Source: JACCTH01 sp035281645 (GTDB lineage: Bacteria; Actinomycetota; Acidimicrobiia; Spongiisociales; ZC4RG35). Taken from it: DNA of 64,000 nt. The notes under the pieces were generated by a model that was given only the letters and a program-made list of their open reading frames with translations, ran no database searches and was not told the DNA's origin. Below are positions 50,263-59,418 of the stretch, piece after piece; position 1 is the stretch's first letter; each line of letters starts with the position of its first letter. A program made the position numbers and the translations under genes. The stretch lies in contig DATEDN010000177.1 in NCBI GenBank assembly GCA_035281645.1, positions 3,705 to 67,704 of the forward strand. The letters run 5' to 3'.

Positions 50263-52293
50263 TTGGACCACAGTCACCACCATCAACACCAGGAACACCA
50301 GGAACGCCCGGGACATGACCAGCACGCCGGTCACAGCGTGGCCATGTTTCGGGACCGCTTCTGGGCATGCCTGGCGCTGACCGTCCCAGTTATTTTGTGG
50401 AGCGAGATGCCCCAGCAATGGCTGGGATACACCGCGCCACGTTTCCCCGGTTCCGCACTGATTGCCCCGCTCTTGGGAACGGCCATCTTCCTCTATGGGG
50501 GCTTGCCATTTCTCAGAGGAGCGATTCGTGAGATCCAAGCCCGCCAGCCAGGAATGATGCTCTTGATCGGGATGGCGATCATCGTCGCCTTTATCGCTTC
50601 CGCGGCCACGACCCTTGGCTTTTTCGGCCTCGAGTTCTGGTGGGAACTGGCCGCCCTCATCACCATCATGCTCCTCGGCCACTGGATGGAGATGCGTGCC
50701 ATCGGCCAGGCGCGGGGAGCCCTTGGTGCTCTGGCGGAGCTGTTACCCGACGAGGCCGAGCGCATGACCGACGCCGGTTCCGAGACGGTTCCAGTTTCAG
50801 AGCTAGGCGTTGGCGATGTCGTGTTGGTCCGGCCCGGAGGACGGATTCCGGCCGATGGAGAGATCGTTGCTGGCGAGGTCGAGGTCGACGAGTCGATGGT
50901 CACCGGTGAATCTCGACCGGTCTCGAAATCAGAGGGCGACCGGGTGGTCGCTGGAACCGTTGCCACAGATTCGGCAATACGTCTGCGAATCGACGCCGTT
51001 GGTGAAAAAACTGCTCTAGCTGGCATCGAGCGACTGGTGGCAGAGGCCCAGAGCTCTCGCTCGCGGGCTCAGGTATTGGCCGATCGGGCTGCCGCCCTTC
51101 TCTTCTACGTCGCCATCGGGGCGGCGATCTTCACCGTGATCGGATGGCTGACAGCGGGGCAACCCAACGAAGCAGTCGTGCGGACCGTCGCTGTCCTCGT
51201 CATTGCCTGTCCCCATGCCCTGGGGCTGGCGATCCCACTGGTCATCGCCATCTCGACCAGCCTGGCGGCTCGCAACGGAATCCTCGTCAAGGACCGGCTG
51301 GCACTGGAGCGAATGCGCAAGGTCGACGTGGTCCTCTTCGACAAGACCGGCACCTTGACAAAGGGTCAACATGCGGTGCGCGATGTCTTCGCGGTCGATG
51401 GCGATACCGATCGACTGCTGGCATTGGCAGGGGCGGTCGAGTCCGACTCCGAGCATCCGCTGGCGCGAGCAGTCGTGGCCGCCGCCAGGCAGCGGGGCGA
51501 GGTGCCGGTGGCGACCGGCTTTCGGGCGATGAGCGGCCGCGGTGTCGAAGCCCAGGTCGGAGAAGCCCGGGTGGCGGTGGGGGGCCCTGCCCTGCTGGCC
51601 GAACGCAACCTCGACCGGCCGGCGTCAGTGGAGGCCACGACGAAGGCGTGGTCGGAGCGCGGGGCAGGCATTCTCTATGTAGTTACCGACGACCAGGTGA
51701 GGGGGGCGTTGTCGCTGGAGGACGAGATTCGTCCGGAATCGGTGGAGGCAGTGAGAAAGCTCCACCAACTGGGCGTCCAGGTCGCGTTGATCACCGGCGA
51801 TGCCCGGCAGGTGGCGGACGCGGTTGGGGCCGACCTGGGGATCGACCAGGTGCTCTCCGAAGTCCTGCCCGAAGACAAGCACTCACGGGTGGCCGAACTG
51901 CAGAAAAAAGGTTCGATCGTGGCGATGGTGGGCGATGGGGTCAACGATGCTCCGGCTCTGGCCCAAGCTGATGTCGGCATAGCGATCGGGGCAGGGACCG
52001 ATGTCGCCATCGAGTCGGCTGGAATCATTCTTGCCACCGACGATCCGCGGGCGGTAGTTGGTGTCCGGCGTCTCTCGCAGGCGGGATATCGCAAAATGGT
52101 TCAGAACTTGGTCTGGGCCACCGGCTACAACGTGGCGGCGATACCCCTCGCCGCCGGTGCTTTGGCTTGGGCCGGGATCGTGCTGGCTCCGGCCGCAGCG
52201 GCGGTGCTGATGAGCGCCTCCACTGTCATCGTCGCCATCAACGCCCAGTTGCTACGAGGCCTGGATCTTCGCCCGGATCTCGATAGTCGTTAG
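50263..52293 (+). CDS. copB: Copper-translocating P-type ATPase, CopB type
   Basis: 676 residues from TTG 50263 with strong SD AGGAAGAAGG. The N-terminus is His-rich (HSHHHQHQEHQER) and has no HMA domain. Membrane motif CPH (VIACPHALGLAIPL) marks the CopB subgroup, which exports Cu(II)/Cu(I) or possibly silver. The actuator TGES, phosphorylation motif DKTGTLT, the HP motif SEHPLA and hinge GDGVNDAPALAQADVG are all present. It is full length and alone, with no visible CueR/CsoR neighbour. Confidence 0.94.
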   Translation: MDHSHHHQHQEHQERPGHDQHAGHSVAMFRDRFWACLALTVPVILWSEMPQQWLGYTAPRFPGSALIAPLLGTAIFLYGGLPFLRGAIREIQARQPGMMLLIGMAIIVAFIASAATTLGFFGLEFWWELAALITIMLLGHWMEMRAIGQARGALGALAELLPDEAERMTDAGSETVPVSELGVGDVVLVRPGGRIPADGEIVAGEVEVDESMVTGESRPVSKSEGDRVVAGTVATDSAIRLRIDAVGEKTALAGIERLVAEAQSSRSRAQVLADRAAALLFYVAIGAAIFTVIGWLTAGQPNEAVVRTVAVLVIACPHALGLAIPLVIAISTSLAARNGILVKDRLALERMRKVDVVLFDKTGTLTKGQHAVRDVFAVDGDTDRLLALAGAVESDSEHPLARAVVAAARQRGEVPVATGFRAMSGRGVEAQVGEARVAVGGPALLAERNLDRPASVEATTKAWSERGAGILYVVTDDQVRGALSLEDEIRPESVEAVRKLHQLGVQVALITGDARQVADAVGADLGIDQVLSEVLPEDKHSRVAELQKKGSIVAMVGDGVNDAPALAQADVGIAIGAGTDVAIESAGIILATDDPRAVVGVRRLSQAGYRKMVQNLVWATGYNVAAIPLAAGALAWAGIVLAPAAAAVLMSASTVIVAINAQLLRGLDLRPDLDSR

Positions 52294-52347
52294 CGTTAAA
52301 CAATGAAGCAGCCGGGTATGTCACCCGGTGACCAAAAGGAGGCTTCC

Positions 52348-53085
52348 TTGTTTCCGACGGGTGATGACCAGGTTCCGGGCAAGGGCCTTGGCGTTGTCAC
52401 GGTGGTCCTCATCGCCCTAAACGTTCTGGTCTTCCTCTTCCTCCAGGGTGCCGGTGCGAACGAGACCTTCACCTACGGCTACGCGGCAGTACCGCTCGAG
52501 ATCACCACCGGCGATGACCTGACCGCGGAGCAAGTCATCGAGACCTCGCAGGGACCAGTCGAAGTCCCACAAGAGCCCGGACCCAACCCGATTTATCTCA
52601 CCCTTCTCACCAGCATGTTCATGCATGCCGGATGGCTCCACCTCATCGGCAACATGGTCTTCCTGTGGGTGTTCGGAGACAACGTCGAGCATGCCATCAG
52701 TCGCGGCCTCTACGTGATCTTTTATCTGTTGGCAGGATTGGTTGCCGCCCTTGCCCAGATCCTCATCAACCCCGACTCTCCGATTCCCACCCTGGGCGCC
52801 TCCGGTGCCGTCTCCGGTGTCTTGGGCGCCTACCTGGTGCTCTTCCCACGCAACCGGGTCCGGGTCATGATCGGACTCCGCCCGGCGCTCCTCCCCGCCA
52901 TCGCCGTGATCGGCATGTGGGCGGTCTTCCAGTTCATCAATGGCATCGGCGCCTTCGCCGTCTCGGAGGAAACCACCGGGGGCGTCGCTTACATGGCCCA
53001 CATCGGGGGCTTCGTCATCGGACTGATCGCCGGCGCCCTGGCCAGGGGCGCGGGTGCCCACGAGGTGGGCTCGAGGGTTACCTAG
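52348..53085 (+). CDS. Rhomboid-family intramembrane serine protease
   Basis: 245 residues from TTG 52348, chosen because AAAGGAGG lies 6 nt upstream; ATG 52303 adds 15 residues but has no SD. Six membrane helices are expected, starting LGVVTVVLIALNVLVFLFLQG. The catalytic Ser is in GASGAVSGVLGAYL and the catalytic His in YMAHIGGFVIGLIAG. The N-terminal LTSMFMHAGWLHLIGNMVFLWVFG loop is the family signature. It would cleave substrates within the membrane. It follows the CopB ATPase by 54 bp on the same strand. Confidence 0.92.
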   Translation: MFPTGDDQVPGKGLGVVTVVLIALNVLVFLFLQGAGANETFTYGYAAVPLEITTGDDLTAEQVIETSQGPVEVPQEPGPNPIYLTLLTSMFMHAGWLHLIGNMVFLWVFGDNVEHAISRGLYVIFYLLAGLVAALAQILINPDSPIPTLGASGAVSGVLGAYLVLFPRNRVRVMIGLRPALLPAIAVIGMWAVFQFINGIGAFAVSEETTGGVAYMAHIGGFVIGLIAGALARGAGAHEVGSRVT

Positions 53086-53890
53086 CCGCGGCCTGGCCGT
53101 CTCGCCAGGCCAGCCAATCGTGACCGGGGGAGAGGTCCCAGCGAGGGCCATTGAATCCGAGGGTGAATTGGGTGAAGCCCATTTCGACGTAGGTGGGGGC
53201 ATCTTTGGCCAGGAAGCGGTCGAGGTCTGTGGGCTCGACTCCCAGGCCCCATTCGATCTCCCCGGGATCGCGTCCCAGCTCTGCGCACCAGCGCCGCAGA
53301 GCATCGATTTTGGGCTCCATCTCGGTCGGATCGTCAGGAAATCCTCCGTGCCAGGAGTCGGCGTGCTCGGCCACGATCCGAAGGGTCTTCTTCAATCCAC
53401 CTCCCGCCACCAGCACCGGCAACGGTCGGATCGGTGGTGGATTCAATTTCTCCCATCGGGCTTTGATGCGAGGCAGGCTCGTTGCCAGATCATCGAGCCG
53501 ACTGCCCGCGGTCCCGAAGTCATATCCGTACTCGGCGTAGTCCCGTCGAAACCAACCCGAGCCGATGCCGAAGACCAGGCGGCCATCGGAGATGTGATCA
53601 ACCGTCCGAGCCATATCTGCCAGGAGGTCTGGGTTGCGGTAGGAATTACAGGTAACCAGAGCACCCAATTCCACCCGCGAGGTCTGCGCCGCCCATGCCG
53701 CCAGCAACGACCAGCATTCGAAATGAGTCCCGTCGCGCTCGCCGTAAAGCGGGAAGAAGTGGTCCCAGGTGTAAAGCAGGTCGAATCCCATCTCTTCAAC
53801 CAGGTCCACCGTTGTCCGGAGCCGGGGGTAATCGCCGTGTTGGGGGTGAAGCTGCGCTGCGATCCGAATCGGCCGACCGGTCTGTGTCAT
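53078..53890 (-). CDS. LLM-class F420-dependent oxidoreductase
   Basis: 270 residues. The luciferase-like TIM barrel is recognisable from LVEEMGFDLLYTWDHFFPL, TSRVELGALVTCNSYRNPDLLADMA, and DGRLVFGIGSGWFRRDY. These are the marks of the actinobacterial subfamily that uses coenzyme F420. Substrate unknown. It is the third gene of the SDR-queA-LLM operon, with its ATG overlapping the queA stop (ATGA). The tail overlaps the convergent rhomboid gene by 8 bp. Confidence 0.9.
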   Translation of the reverse strand: MTQTGRPIRIAAQLHPQHGDYPRLRTTVDLVEEMGFDLLYTWDHFFPLYGERDGTHFECWSLLAAWAAQTSRVELGALVTCNSYRNPDLLADMARTVDHISDGRLVFGIGSGWFRRDYAEYGYDFGTAGSRLDDLATSLPRIKARWEKLNPPPIRPLPVLVAGGGLKKTLRIVAEHADSWHGGFPDDPTEMEPKIDALRRWCAELGRDPGEIEWGLGVEPTDLDRFLAKDAPTYVEMGFTQFTLGFNGPRWDLSPGHDWLAWRDGQAAAR

Positions 53891-54939
53891 TGCGATCGTT
53901 GCCGCAGGATGAGGCTCGAGTCGCCGAACTCGTGCCAGAGGTAATCGGTCTCTAGCGCCGCCTCATACATCTGTCGAGCACCGTCACTCCCGGCAACGCT
54001 CTCGATGATCGAAAGATGGCTTGCTCCCGGCTCGTGCCAGCCGGTGATGAGACCGTCGATCGTTCGCACGCCGCCGGCGGGGCCTACGACGAGGTCCGTG
54101 TAACCCTCCGCGGCCCGCAGGCTGCCATCCTCATTACCTGCGCTCTCGAGGGCGCGAAGAACTGTCGTGCCGACGGCGATGGCTCTTCCTCCCTGAGCTC
54201 GAAGCTCATTAATGACTGCGGCTGCCGGGGCGGAAACCCGAAACCATTCGGGGCCGGGAAGCTCACCGGTTTCGAACGACGAAACCCCGCTATGCAGCAC
54301 CACCGAGACCAAAGTCACACCCGCCGCGGCCAGGTGGGAAAGGATCTCGTGAGTGAACGGCCGACCGGCGCTCGGCATTTCGGCGCTCCCTGGCTCGGTG
54401 GCGTAAACCGTTTGATAGTCCTCGAGAGGCCAGGGTTCGCCGCCCTCGCCGTAGCGAATCGGCTTGCCGTGCCGGTCGAGGTATTGAGACAAGGCGAGAG
54501 GCAGCTCGAGGCTCGCTCTCCAGAGCCGAGGGGTGCGGAGATCCTGAGCCAGGAGGTGGATCGATCCTCCCCCATCGAGATCGAGGGTCTGGGGATCGAG
54601 AGCCGGACCGGGAGCACTGCCGACGCCCCGCGGGATTCGCACCTCCACGCTCCAGAGTCCGTCCGGTTGGGCAACCGAGAGATGAACACGCAGCGGGGTC
54701 CCAGCATGGGTGTGGGCATCCAGGGCGTATGCCATCGTCGACGACACGTTGATGACGAGGGCATCACCCTCTCCTAGATGATCCCCGATACGCCGAAAAT
54801 GAGTATGCAACGGCGGACCCAAGGGAGCGCGGAAGACCATGAGACGAACGTCGTCCCGGCCCGACCCCCGGACCTCAGGGGGCGCCGAGGCCACCTGAGC
54901 TGGGGGGAGCGCGAAGTTGAACGCGGTGCCGACGCTCAT
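53887..54939 (-). CDS. QueA-like S-adenosylmethionine:tRNA ribosyltransferase-isomerase
   Basis: 350 residues in the QueA fold. Typical elements are FALPPAQVASAPPEVRG, GMMIN-like GDALVINVSSTMAYAL, LVSVVLHSGVSSFETGE, AAAVINELRAQGGRAIAVGTTVLRALES, and LITGWHEPGASHLSIIESVAG near the C-terminus. True QueA adds the cyclopentenediol of queuosine to tRNA. No tgt, queG or other queuosine gene is nearby, and its position in a SoxR-driven operon with two oxidoreductases suggests a divergent role. It is coupled at both ends by 4-bp overlaps. Confidence 0.82.
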   Translation of the reverse strand: MSVGTAFNFALPPAQVASAPPEVRGSGRDDVRLMVFRAPLGPPLHTHFRRIGDHLGEGDALVINVSSTMAYALDAHTHAGTPLRVHLSVAQPDGLWSVEVRIPRGVGSAPGPALDPQTLDLDGGGSIHLLAQDLRTPRLWRASLELPLALSQYLDRHGKPIRYGEGGEPWPLEDYQTVYATEPGSAEMPSAGRPFTHEILSHLAAAGVTLVSVVLHSGVSSFETGELPGPEWFRVSAPAAAVINELRAQGGRAIAVGTTVLRALESAGNEDGSLRAAEGYTDLVVGPAGGVRTIDGLITGWHEPGASHLSIIESVAGSDGARQMYEAALETDYLWHEFGDSSLILRQRSQ

Positions 54940-55637
54940 TGGGTGGGCACCAGGTCGCGGGCCGCATAGCGACCCGAGGGTCGGTCCGACTCGATCAGGT
55001 TCATGAGGCCAGGGACACTCTCTTCCGGAGGGGGACGGTCGGAGATGTCCTCACCGGGGTAGGCCTCTTGATGCATCCGGGTGTTCATGTCGCCGGGATC
55101 GACCCAGTAGACCCGAACCTGACTTTCCTCGGCGGCGAGGATCCGTGACATCTGCTCGAGGGCGGCCTTCGAGGAGCCATACCCACCCCATCCCTCGTAT
55201 GCCTCCAAAGCGGCGTCGGAGGTGATGTTGATCACGGTCCCCTGCGACTGACGCAGGAGGGGGAGGGCCAGCTGGATCATCCCCAGGGGGGCGATGACGT
55301 TTGTCCGATAGACCTGCTCGAGGATGTCAAGGGGATATTCCGCCAGGGCCGGTTGAGGGCTGGGCCCCAGGATCGAGGCGTTGTTCACCAAGAGGTTGAG
55401 CTGCCCGTCCGCGGCCTCGACCAAGCGGCGGCGATGATCGGCTTCCGAAACGTCACCGGGGACGGCCACCACCTTGGTGAGCTCGGCTAGTTCGGCGCGA
55501 GTTTGTTCGAGATCGTCAAGCCCGCGGGCGTCGATGACCAACCGGTAGGCGTCGTGGGCAAGCCTGCGCGCTAGTGCAAGCCCGAGGCCACGGGAGGCGC
55601 CGGTGATGATCGCTACGCGGACCTGGCTGGTGGTCAC
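54936..55637 (-). CDS. SDR-family NAD(P)-dependent oxidoreductase, SoxR-controlled
   Basis: 233 residues from GTG 55637. Motifs: TGASRGLGLALARRL (dinucleotide binding), LVNNASILGP, YGSSKAALEQMS with YxxxK. The GTG lies 7 nt after a -10 box in a SoxR-type promoter, so translation is probably leaderless; the TTG at 55646 would fall inside the -10 box. It is first gene of an operon with queA-like and LLM genes. Reduction of a quinone-like or carbonyl compound is plausible given SoxR control, but not shown. Confidence 0.85.
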   Translation of the reverse strand: MTTSQVRVAIITGASRGLGLALARRLAHDAYRLVIDARGLDDLEQTRAELAELTKVVAVPGDVSEADHRRRLVEAADGQLNLLVNNASILGPSPQPALAEYPLDILEQVYRTNVIAPLGMIQLALPLLRQSQGTVINITSDAALEAYEGWGGYGSSKAALEQMSRILAAEESQVRVYWVDPGDMNTRMHQEAYPGEDISDRPPPEESVPGLMNLIESDRPSGRYAARDLVPTQ

Positions 55638-55644
55638 AGGTTTC

Positions 55645-55675
55645 AACTTACAACTTCAAGCTAACTTTAAGTCAA
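55645..55675 (-). promoter_or_regulatory. SoxR-type promoter with 19-bp spacer and dyad operator
   Basis: On the minus strand: -35 TTGACT (55670-55675), a 19-nt spacer, and -10 TAAGTT (55645-55650). The spacer contains ACTTAAAG-TTAG-CTTGAAGT (55653-55672), a near-perfect dyad matching the SoxR box CTCAAGTT-n-AACTTGAG in most positions. An overlong spacer untwisted by a MerR-family activator is the hallmark of such promoters. The soxR gene is divergent and begins 17 bp away. Confidence 0.8.
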
Positions 55676-55691
55676 GACCTAAAATTCTCGA

Positions 55692-56138
55692 ATGGGTGCC
55701 TTACCGGAAACGATCACCATTGGCGAGCTGGCGACGCGCAGTGGAACTTCAACTTCGGCCCTTCGCTTCTATGAGAGCAAGGGCTTGATCGATTCGGAAC
55801 GGACCGACGGCAACCAGCGCCGCTATCACCGTTCCACGCTCCGTCGCATTGCCACGATCCGCGCTGCTCAGGCAGTGGGACTGACCCTAGAGGAGATCTC
55901 CTCGGCTTTGGCCACCCTGCCCCGGCATCGAACGGCGGGCCGGGCCGACTGGGAGCGATTGTCGAAGAACTGGAGGCGGCGTCTCGACATCCAGATCGAG
56001 CGCCTGGAGGTGCTGCGGGACACGCTGACTGGGTGCATCGGCTGCGGTTGCCTTTCCTTGGGCACCTGCCAGCTGGTGAACTACGGTGACCGCCAGGCGG
56101 CCAACGGACCCGGTGCCCCCGGGCTCAGGGTCGACTAA
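55692..56138 (+). CDS. soxR: Redox-sensing MerR-family activator SoxR
   Basis: 148 residues. An N-terminal MerR HTH (ITIGELATRSGTSTSALRFYESKGLI) and a dimerisation helix are followed by the [2Fe-2S] ligands Cys115, 118, 120 and 126 in GCIGCGCLSLGTCQL, matching SoxR of E. coli (119/122/124/130). Oxidation of the cluster by redox-cycling compounds activates transcription. ATG 55692 is 6 nt after TAAAAT (55680-55685), so this too could be leaderless. In non-enteric bacteria SoxR usually controls detoxifying oxidoreductases, here the divergent SDR-queA-LLM operon. Confidence 0.95.
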   Translation: MGALPETITIGELATRSGTSTSALRFYESKGLIDSERTDGNQRRYHRSTLRRIATIRAAQAVGLTLEEISSALATLPRHRTAGRADWERLSKNWRRRLDIQIERLEVLRDTLTGCIGCGCLSLGTCQLVNYGDRQAANGPGAPGLRVD

Positions 56139-56626
56139 CTGCCGGCAGGTTTGCGCCAGAAGAGCGCCAGTTGAACCAGCCCGGCGACGATCCCGCCGAT
56201 GGCGATCAGAAAGCCGACCGTCCCGGCCCAATCGATTCCGAGCAGATCATCGAGGGAGATCGATCCCGGCCCCAGCCACGCCACCACAAACGCAGCCGTG
56301 CCGAGCACGTTTACGTATTCCCAGCCCTCGCCCTTGTTGAAGGTGAAGAAGCCGTTGAAGCGGTGGACCGCGCCCGCCGCGGTCACCATCGTCGCTACCA
56401 CTACCGCCGCCGCGATCGGGGTCAGGAGCCCTACCACCAAACCAGCTCCGGCCGCCAGCTCCGTGAACGCAGCGAGGCGAGCTTGCAACGGAGCCATTTT
56501 GAACCCCACCCGCTCAAACCAGGCGGCGGTGCCTTCCTGGGTCCGGGCGTGCCGGACGCCGTGGGCAAAGAAGGACAGACCCACTACCACCCGCAGAAAC
56601 AGCATGGCACCGTCGAGCGCCGTCAT
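56135..56626 (-). CDS. DoxX-family membrane protein
   Basis: 163 residues with four membrane helices (AMLFLRVVVGLSFFAHGVRH; LAAFTELAAGAGLVVGLL; AAAVVVATMVTAAGAV; FLIAIGGIVAGLVQLALFW). The DoxX-type opening LRVVVGLSFFAHGVRHARTQEG and the WFERVGFKMAPLQARLAAF segment are clear. DoxX proteins are linked to redox and thiol stress in actinobacteria. It overlaps the soxR stop by 4 bp on the opposite strand. Confidence 0.9.
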   Translation of the reverse strand: MTALDGAMLFLRVVVGLSFFAHGVRHARTQEGTAAWFERVGFKMAPLQARLAAFTELAAGAGLVVGLLTPIAAAVVVATMVTAAGAVHRFNGFFTFNKGEGWEYVNVLGTAAFVVAWLGPGSISLDDLLGIDWAGTVGFLIAIGGIVAGLVQLALFWRKPAGS

Positions 56627-56668
56627 CTCTTAGACGTTATCGGTTCCCAAGCCTTTAGCCTCGGAAGC

Positions 56669-57838
56669 TTGCTCACCCTTGCCGAATGTCGAATCGCTGA
56701 CGAGGCCGATCCGCTCGCCGATCGACGCGCCTTCTTTGATCTACCTGCCGACCTCATCTACCTCGATGGGAACTCACTCGGCCCCCCGACGCAGAATGTT
56801 CGACATGGCGTCGAGCAAGTGCTCTCGGACTGGCGCAGTCGTCTGATCTCTGGTTGGTGGGACAGCGGTTGGGTAGACCTGCCTCGCATCGCCGGTGCCA
56901 GGCTGGAGCCCATCGTCGGGGCCGACCCGGGCTCGATCGTCTGCAGCGATTCGACATCGGTGAACCTATTCAAGGCAGTGACCGCGATGTGTGGCCTGTC
57001 CTCAGGCGACATTCTCACCGACGTTGGCAACTTTCCATCATGTCTTTACATCCTCGAAACCATCGCCCGCCAGCAGCACCGGAGGCTGAGGGTGGTCGAT
57101 CCAAATGAGGTACTAGCCAATATCGATAGCGATGTCGGCGTGGTCTCGTTGACTCAGGTCGACTTTCGCAGCGGGCGCCTTCACGACATGGAGGAGGTCA
57201 CGCGGCGCGCGGGTGCGCTCGGAGCGATGACCGTATGGGACCTGTCTCACTCGGCGGGAGTCATCCCCATCGAGCTCGCCCGCTGGGAGGTCGATGCCGC
57301 CGTCGGGTGTGGTTACAAATATCTCAACGGAGGTCCGGGGGCTCCGGCCTACATCTACATCTCGCCGCGACACGCCGATGAAGTGGTCAACCCGATCAAT
57401 GGCTGGTTCTCTCATCGCTCTCCGTTCGATTTCTCGACCGAATTCGTTCCCGCCGAAGGTATCGATCGCATGAGAGCCGGAACGCCGGACGTCATCTCGA
57501 TGGCCGCTCTCAACGAGGCGCTTAAAGCTTATGAAGCGATCAGTGTCGAGCAGGTGAGGGAGAAGTCAGTTGCCCTCACGGCCTTGTTCATCGACATCAT
57601 CGATCGTGAAGTGGGATGCGAGGTGCTGACACCACGAGAACCACAGCAGCGGGGCAGCCAGGTGAGCCTCAAGACCCCACAGGCAGAGAAGCTCATCTCG
57701 GCGCTCTCCAACGAAGGAGTGATCGGTGACTTTCGGCCGCCCGATGTCGCCCGCTTCGGATTCTCCCCGCTCTATATCCGCTATCAGGATGTATGGCGGG
57801 CAACGGCGGCCATCAAATCGATCCTTGCCCGTCTTTAG
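56669..57838 (+). CDS. kynU: Kynureninase
   Basis: 389 residues from TTG 56669. The PLP aminotransferase-V fold shows IYLDGNSLGPPT, SDSTSVNLFKAVTAMCG, WDLSHSAGVIPIELARWEVDAAVGCGYKYLNGGPGAPAY (Lys of the Schiff base in YKYLNGG) and FSPLYIRYQDVW. It cleaves kynurenine to anthranilate and alanine in tryptophan breakdown. No other kynurenine-pathway gene lies next to it. A TAGCCT box sits 7 nt before the TTG, suggesting a leaderless mRNA. Other starts were not convincing. Confidence 0.9.
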   Translation: MLTLAECRIADEADPLADRRAFFDLPADLIYLDGNSLGPPTQNVRHGVEQVLSDWRSRLISGWWDSGWVDLPRIAGARLEPIVGADPGSIVCSDSTSVNLFKAVTAMCGLSSGDILTDVGNFPSCLYILETIARQQHRRLRVVDPNEVLANIDSDVGVVSLTQVDFRSGRLHDMEEVTRRAGALGAMTVWDLSHSAGVIPIELARWEVDAAVGCGYKYLNGGPGAPAYIYISPRHADEVVNPINGWFSHRSPFDFSTEFVPAEGIDRMRAGTPDVISMAALNEALKAYEAISVEQVREKSVALTALFIDIIDREVGCEVLTPREPQQRGSQVSLKTPQAEKLISALSNEGVIGDFRPPDVARFGFSPLYIRYQDVWRATAAIKSILARL

Positions 57839-59247
57839 GCGAGGAAACCGCGGGCGGCGTCGAAGACCAGCCAGAGGCCGATCAGAGTGACGGCGAGTCC
57901 GCCGAACTGGGGCACTCGCAGCTGCCACGTCTGTCGCCAGCGCCCGGAACTGATTCTGGTCCACCCCCACTTCTGTGCACCAACGGCGAGGAGGCCGGCT
58001 CCGATAAGGCTGACCGACATTCCCAGACCGAACCCCGCCACCAGAAGCAGTCCCCACCAAGCTGCTCCCTGAGCTACCGCCCCCAGCAACAGCACCACCG
58101 CGGAGGCGGAAGGAACTAGCCCTCCTGCCAGCCCCAGGGCAGCGAGCGAGCGCCATTCGGGCCGTGCAACGTCGTCTCCCTCATGGTGGTGAGGGTGGTG
58201 ATGATCGTGCTCGTGGGCATGGTCGTGATCGTGTGGATGATGATGCTTCCGATCCCGCCGTACCGCTCGGACCAGCATCACCGCCCCGATCGAAGTCACG
58301 ATCGAGGCCGAGATCAACGAGAGCCACGGATAGACCGACTCGGGCTGGAACGCGGAGGTGGTGAGCGCCGTCACCAGTCCCAAGAGGCCAACCCCCAGGG
58401 TGTGGGATAGAGCGACGCTCAACCCCAACCCCACTGCGGTGCGGGGTCCACCCCGACGACCAACCAGATAGGCCGCCATCAGCGTCTTGCCATGGCCTGG
58501 AGCGAGGGCATGTCCAGCCCCGAGAGCGAGGGCGGCCAGCAATGCCACCGCGCCGGAGCCTCCTACGACGCCGCGGCCGATTCGTTCGACCAACGGAGGG
58601 CTTATGGCACTTGTCGAGGACACCGTCCCCATCGACCCCTCACCAGGTCCGAAGGAGATCCATCCCGATCGCTCTTCGCGGGTGGGCCCGTCCGGATAGG
58701 CGGTAAGTATCCCGGAGGGGCTGGCCTTTGGCAGAGTCGTTCGGATTGCCAGGCCCTGACTAGTGGCGACGATCTCCGACCATCCCAACCTATCGACATA
58801 CACCCGATTCTCCACCTGCAAATCGCCGTGGTTTTCGGAGAGCGCGGCCCCGAACCGACATTCGATACGCAGCGTGTCGAGGCCACCTTGCCCGGCCGGG
58901 AAAGTGAGATCGGCGCCTCGGCTTTCAAGAGCCAGTACCGAGGTTTCGAGCCGGAGAATGATCTCGGGGCGAAAGCCGTCGCATGCGGCCGCCGCGTACT
59001 CATTGCCTTCCGTCGCGCCCACGATGCCGTCCCCGTTCCGGTCCATGGCCCGCTTTTCTCGGAAGGCGGGGATCTCGGCCATGTCGACCACCAATGAGAG
59101 ATTCAGCCAGCCCGGACTGAAGAGGAAACCGAGGTGAACGTTGGTGGTGAAGTTGCCCAGGGGATGGGCACGGGCGGTGCCGGTCATCAGCGCCAAAGCG
59201 ACCGTTGTCAGGACGAGAAGACGAGGGCGCACCCGGCGAAGCGCCAC
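57835..59247 (-). CDS. NicO-family nickel/cobalt transporter with secreted N-terminal domain
   Basis: About 470 residues from GTG 59247, which puts a signal helix (LLVLTTVALALMTGTARA) right at the start; ATG 59298 is possible. Residues 25-260 are a HupE/UreJ-like extracytoplasmic domain (HPLGNFTTNVHLGF...DRNGDGIVGATEGNEYAAA, with an EF-hand-like loop). Residues about 270-470 are the NicO permease (GAGHALAPGHGKTLMAAYLVG with the metal-binding HAxxPGHGK motif) and a His/Asp-rich cytoplasmic loop (HPHDHDHAHEHDHHHPHHH). It moves Ni2+ or Co2+. It overlaps the kynU stop by 4 bp and is divergent from the DUF4331 gene. Confidence 0.85.
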   Translation of the reverse strand: MALRRVRPRLLVLTTVALALMTGTARAHPLGNFTTNVHLGFLFSPGWLNLSLVVDMAEIPAFREKRAMDRNGDGIVGATEGNEYAAAACDGFRPEIILRLETSVLALESRGADLTFPAGQGGLDTLRIECRFGAALSENHGDLQVENRVYVDRLGWSEIVATSQGLAIRTTLPKASPSGILTAYPDGPTREERSGWISFGPGEGSMGTVSSTSAISPPLVERIGRGVVGGSGAVALLAALALGAGHALAPGHGKTLMAAYLVGRRGGPRTAVGLGLSVALSHTLGVGLLGLVTALTTSAFQPESVYPWLSLISASIVTSIGAVMLVRAVRRDRKHHHPHDHDHAHEHDHHHPHHHEGDDVARPEWRSLAALGLAGGLVPSASAVVLLLGAVAQGAAWWGLLLVAGFGLGMSVSLIGAGLLAVGAQKWGWTRISSGRWRQTWQLRVPQFGGLAVTLIGLWLVFDAARGFLA

Positions 59248-59418
59248 TTGCCGCCCGCCGCCTATTTCAAGACCTCGATCCCGTGACACCCGACCCATCG
59301 AAGGTGGTTCGTTTTCGGAATCGTCCCGGATTGGTAGCCATTTTGAAAAGTGAGCAATCCGTGGCGAGTCGGACTCCGAAACCGATGTGGAAGCGTCCGA
59401 CAGAAGGAGAAAAAGAAC

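Noticed and set aside
56171..56668. N-terminal extension of kynureninase to 56171
   Set aside because: This part is antisense to the DoxX gene and has no kynureninase similarity.
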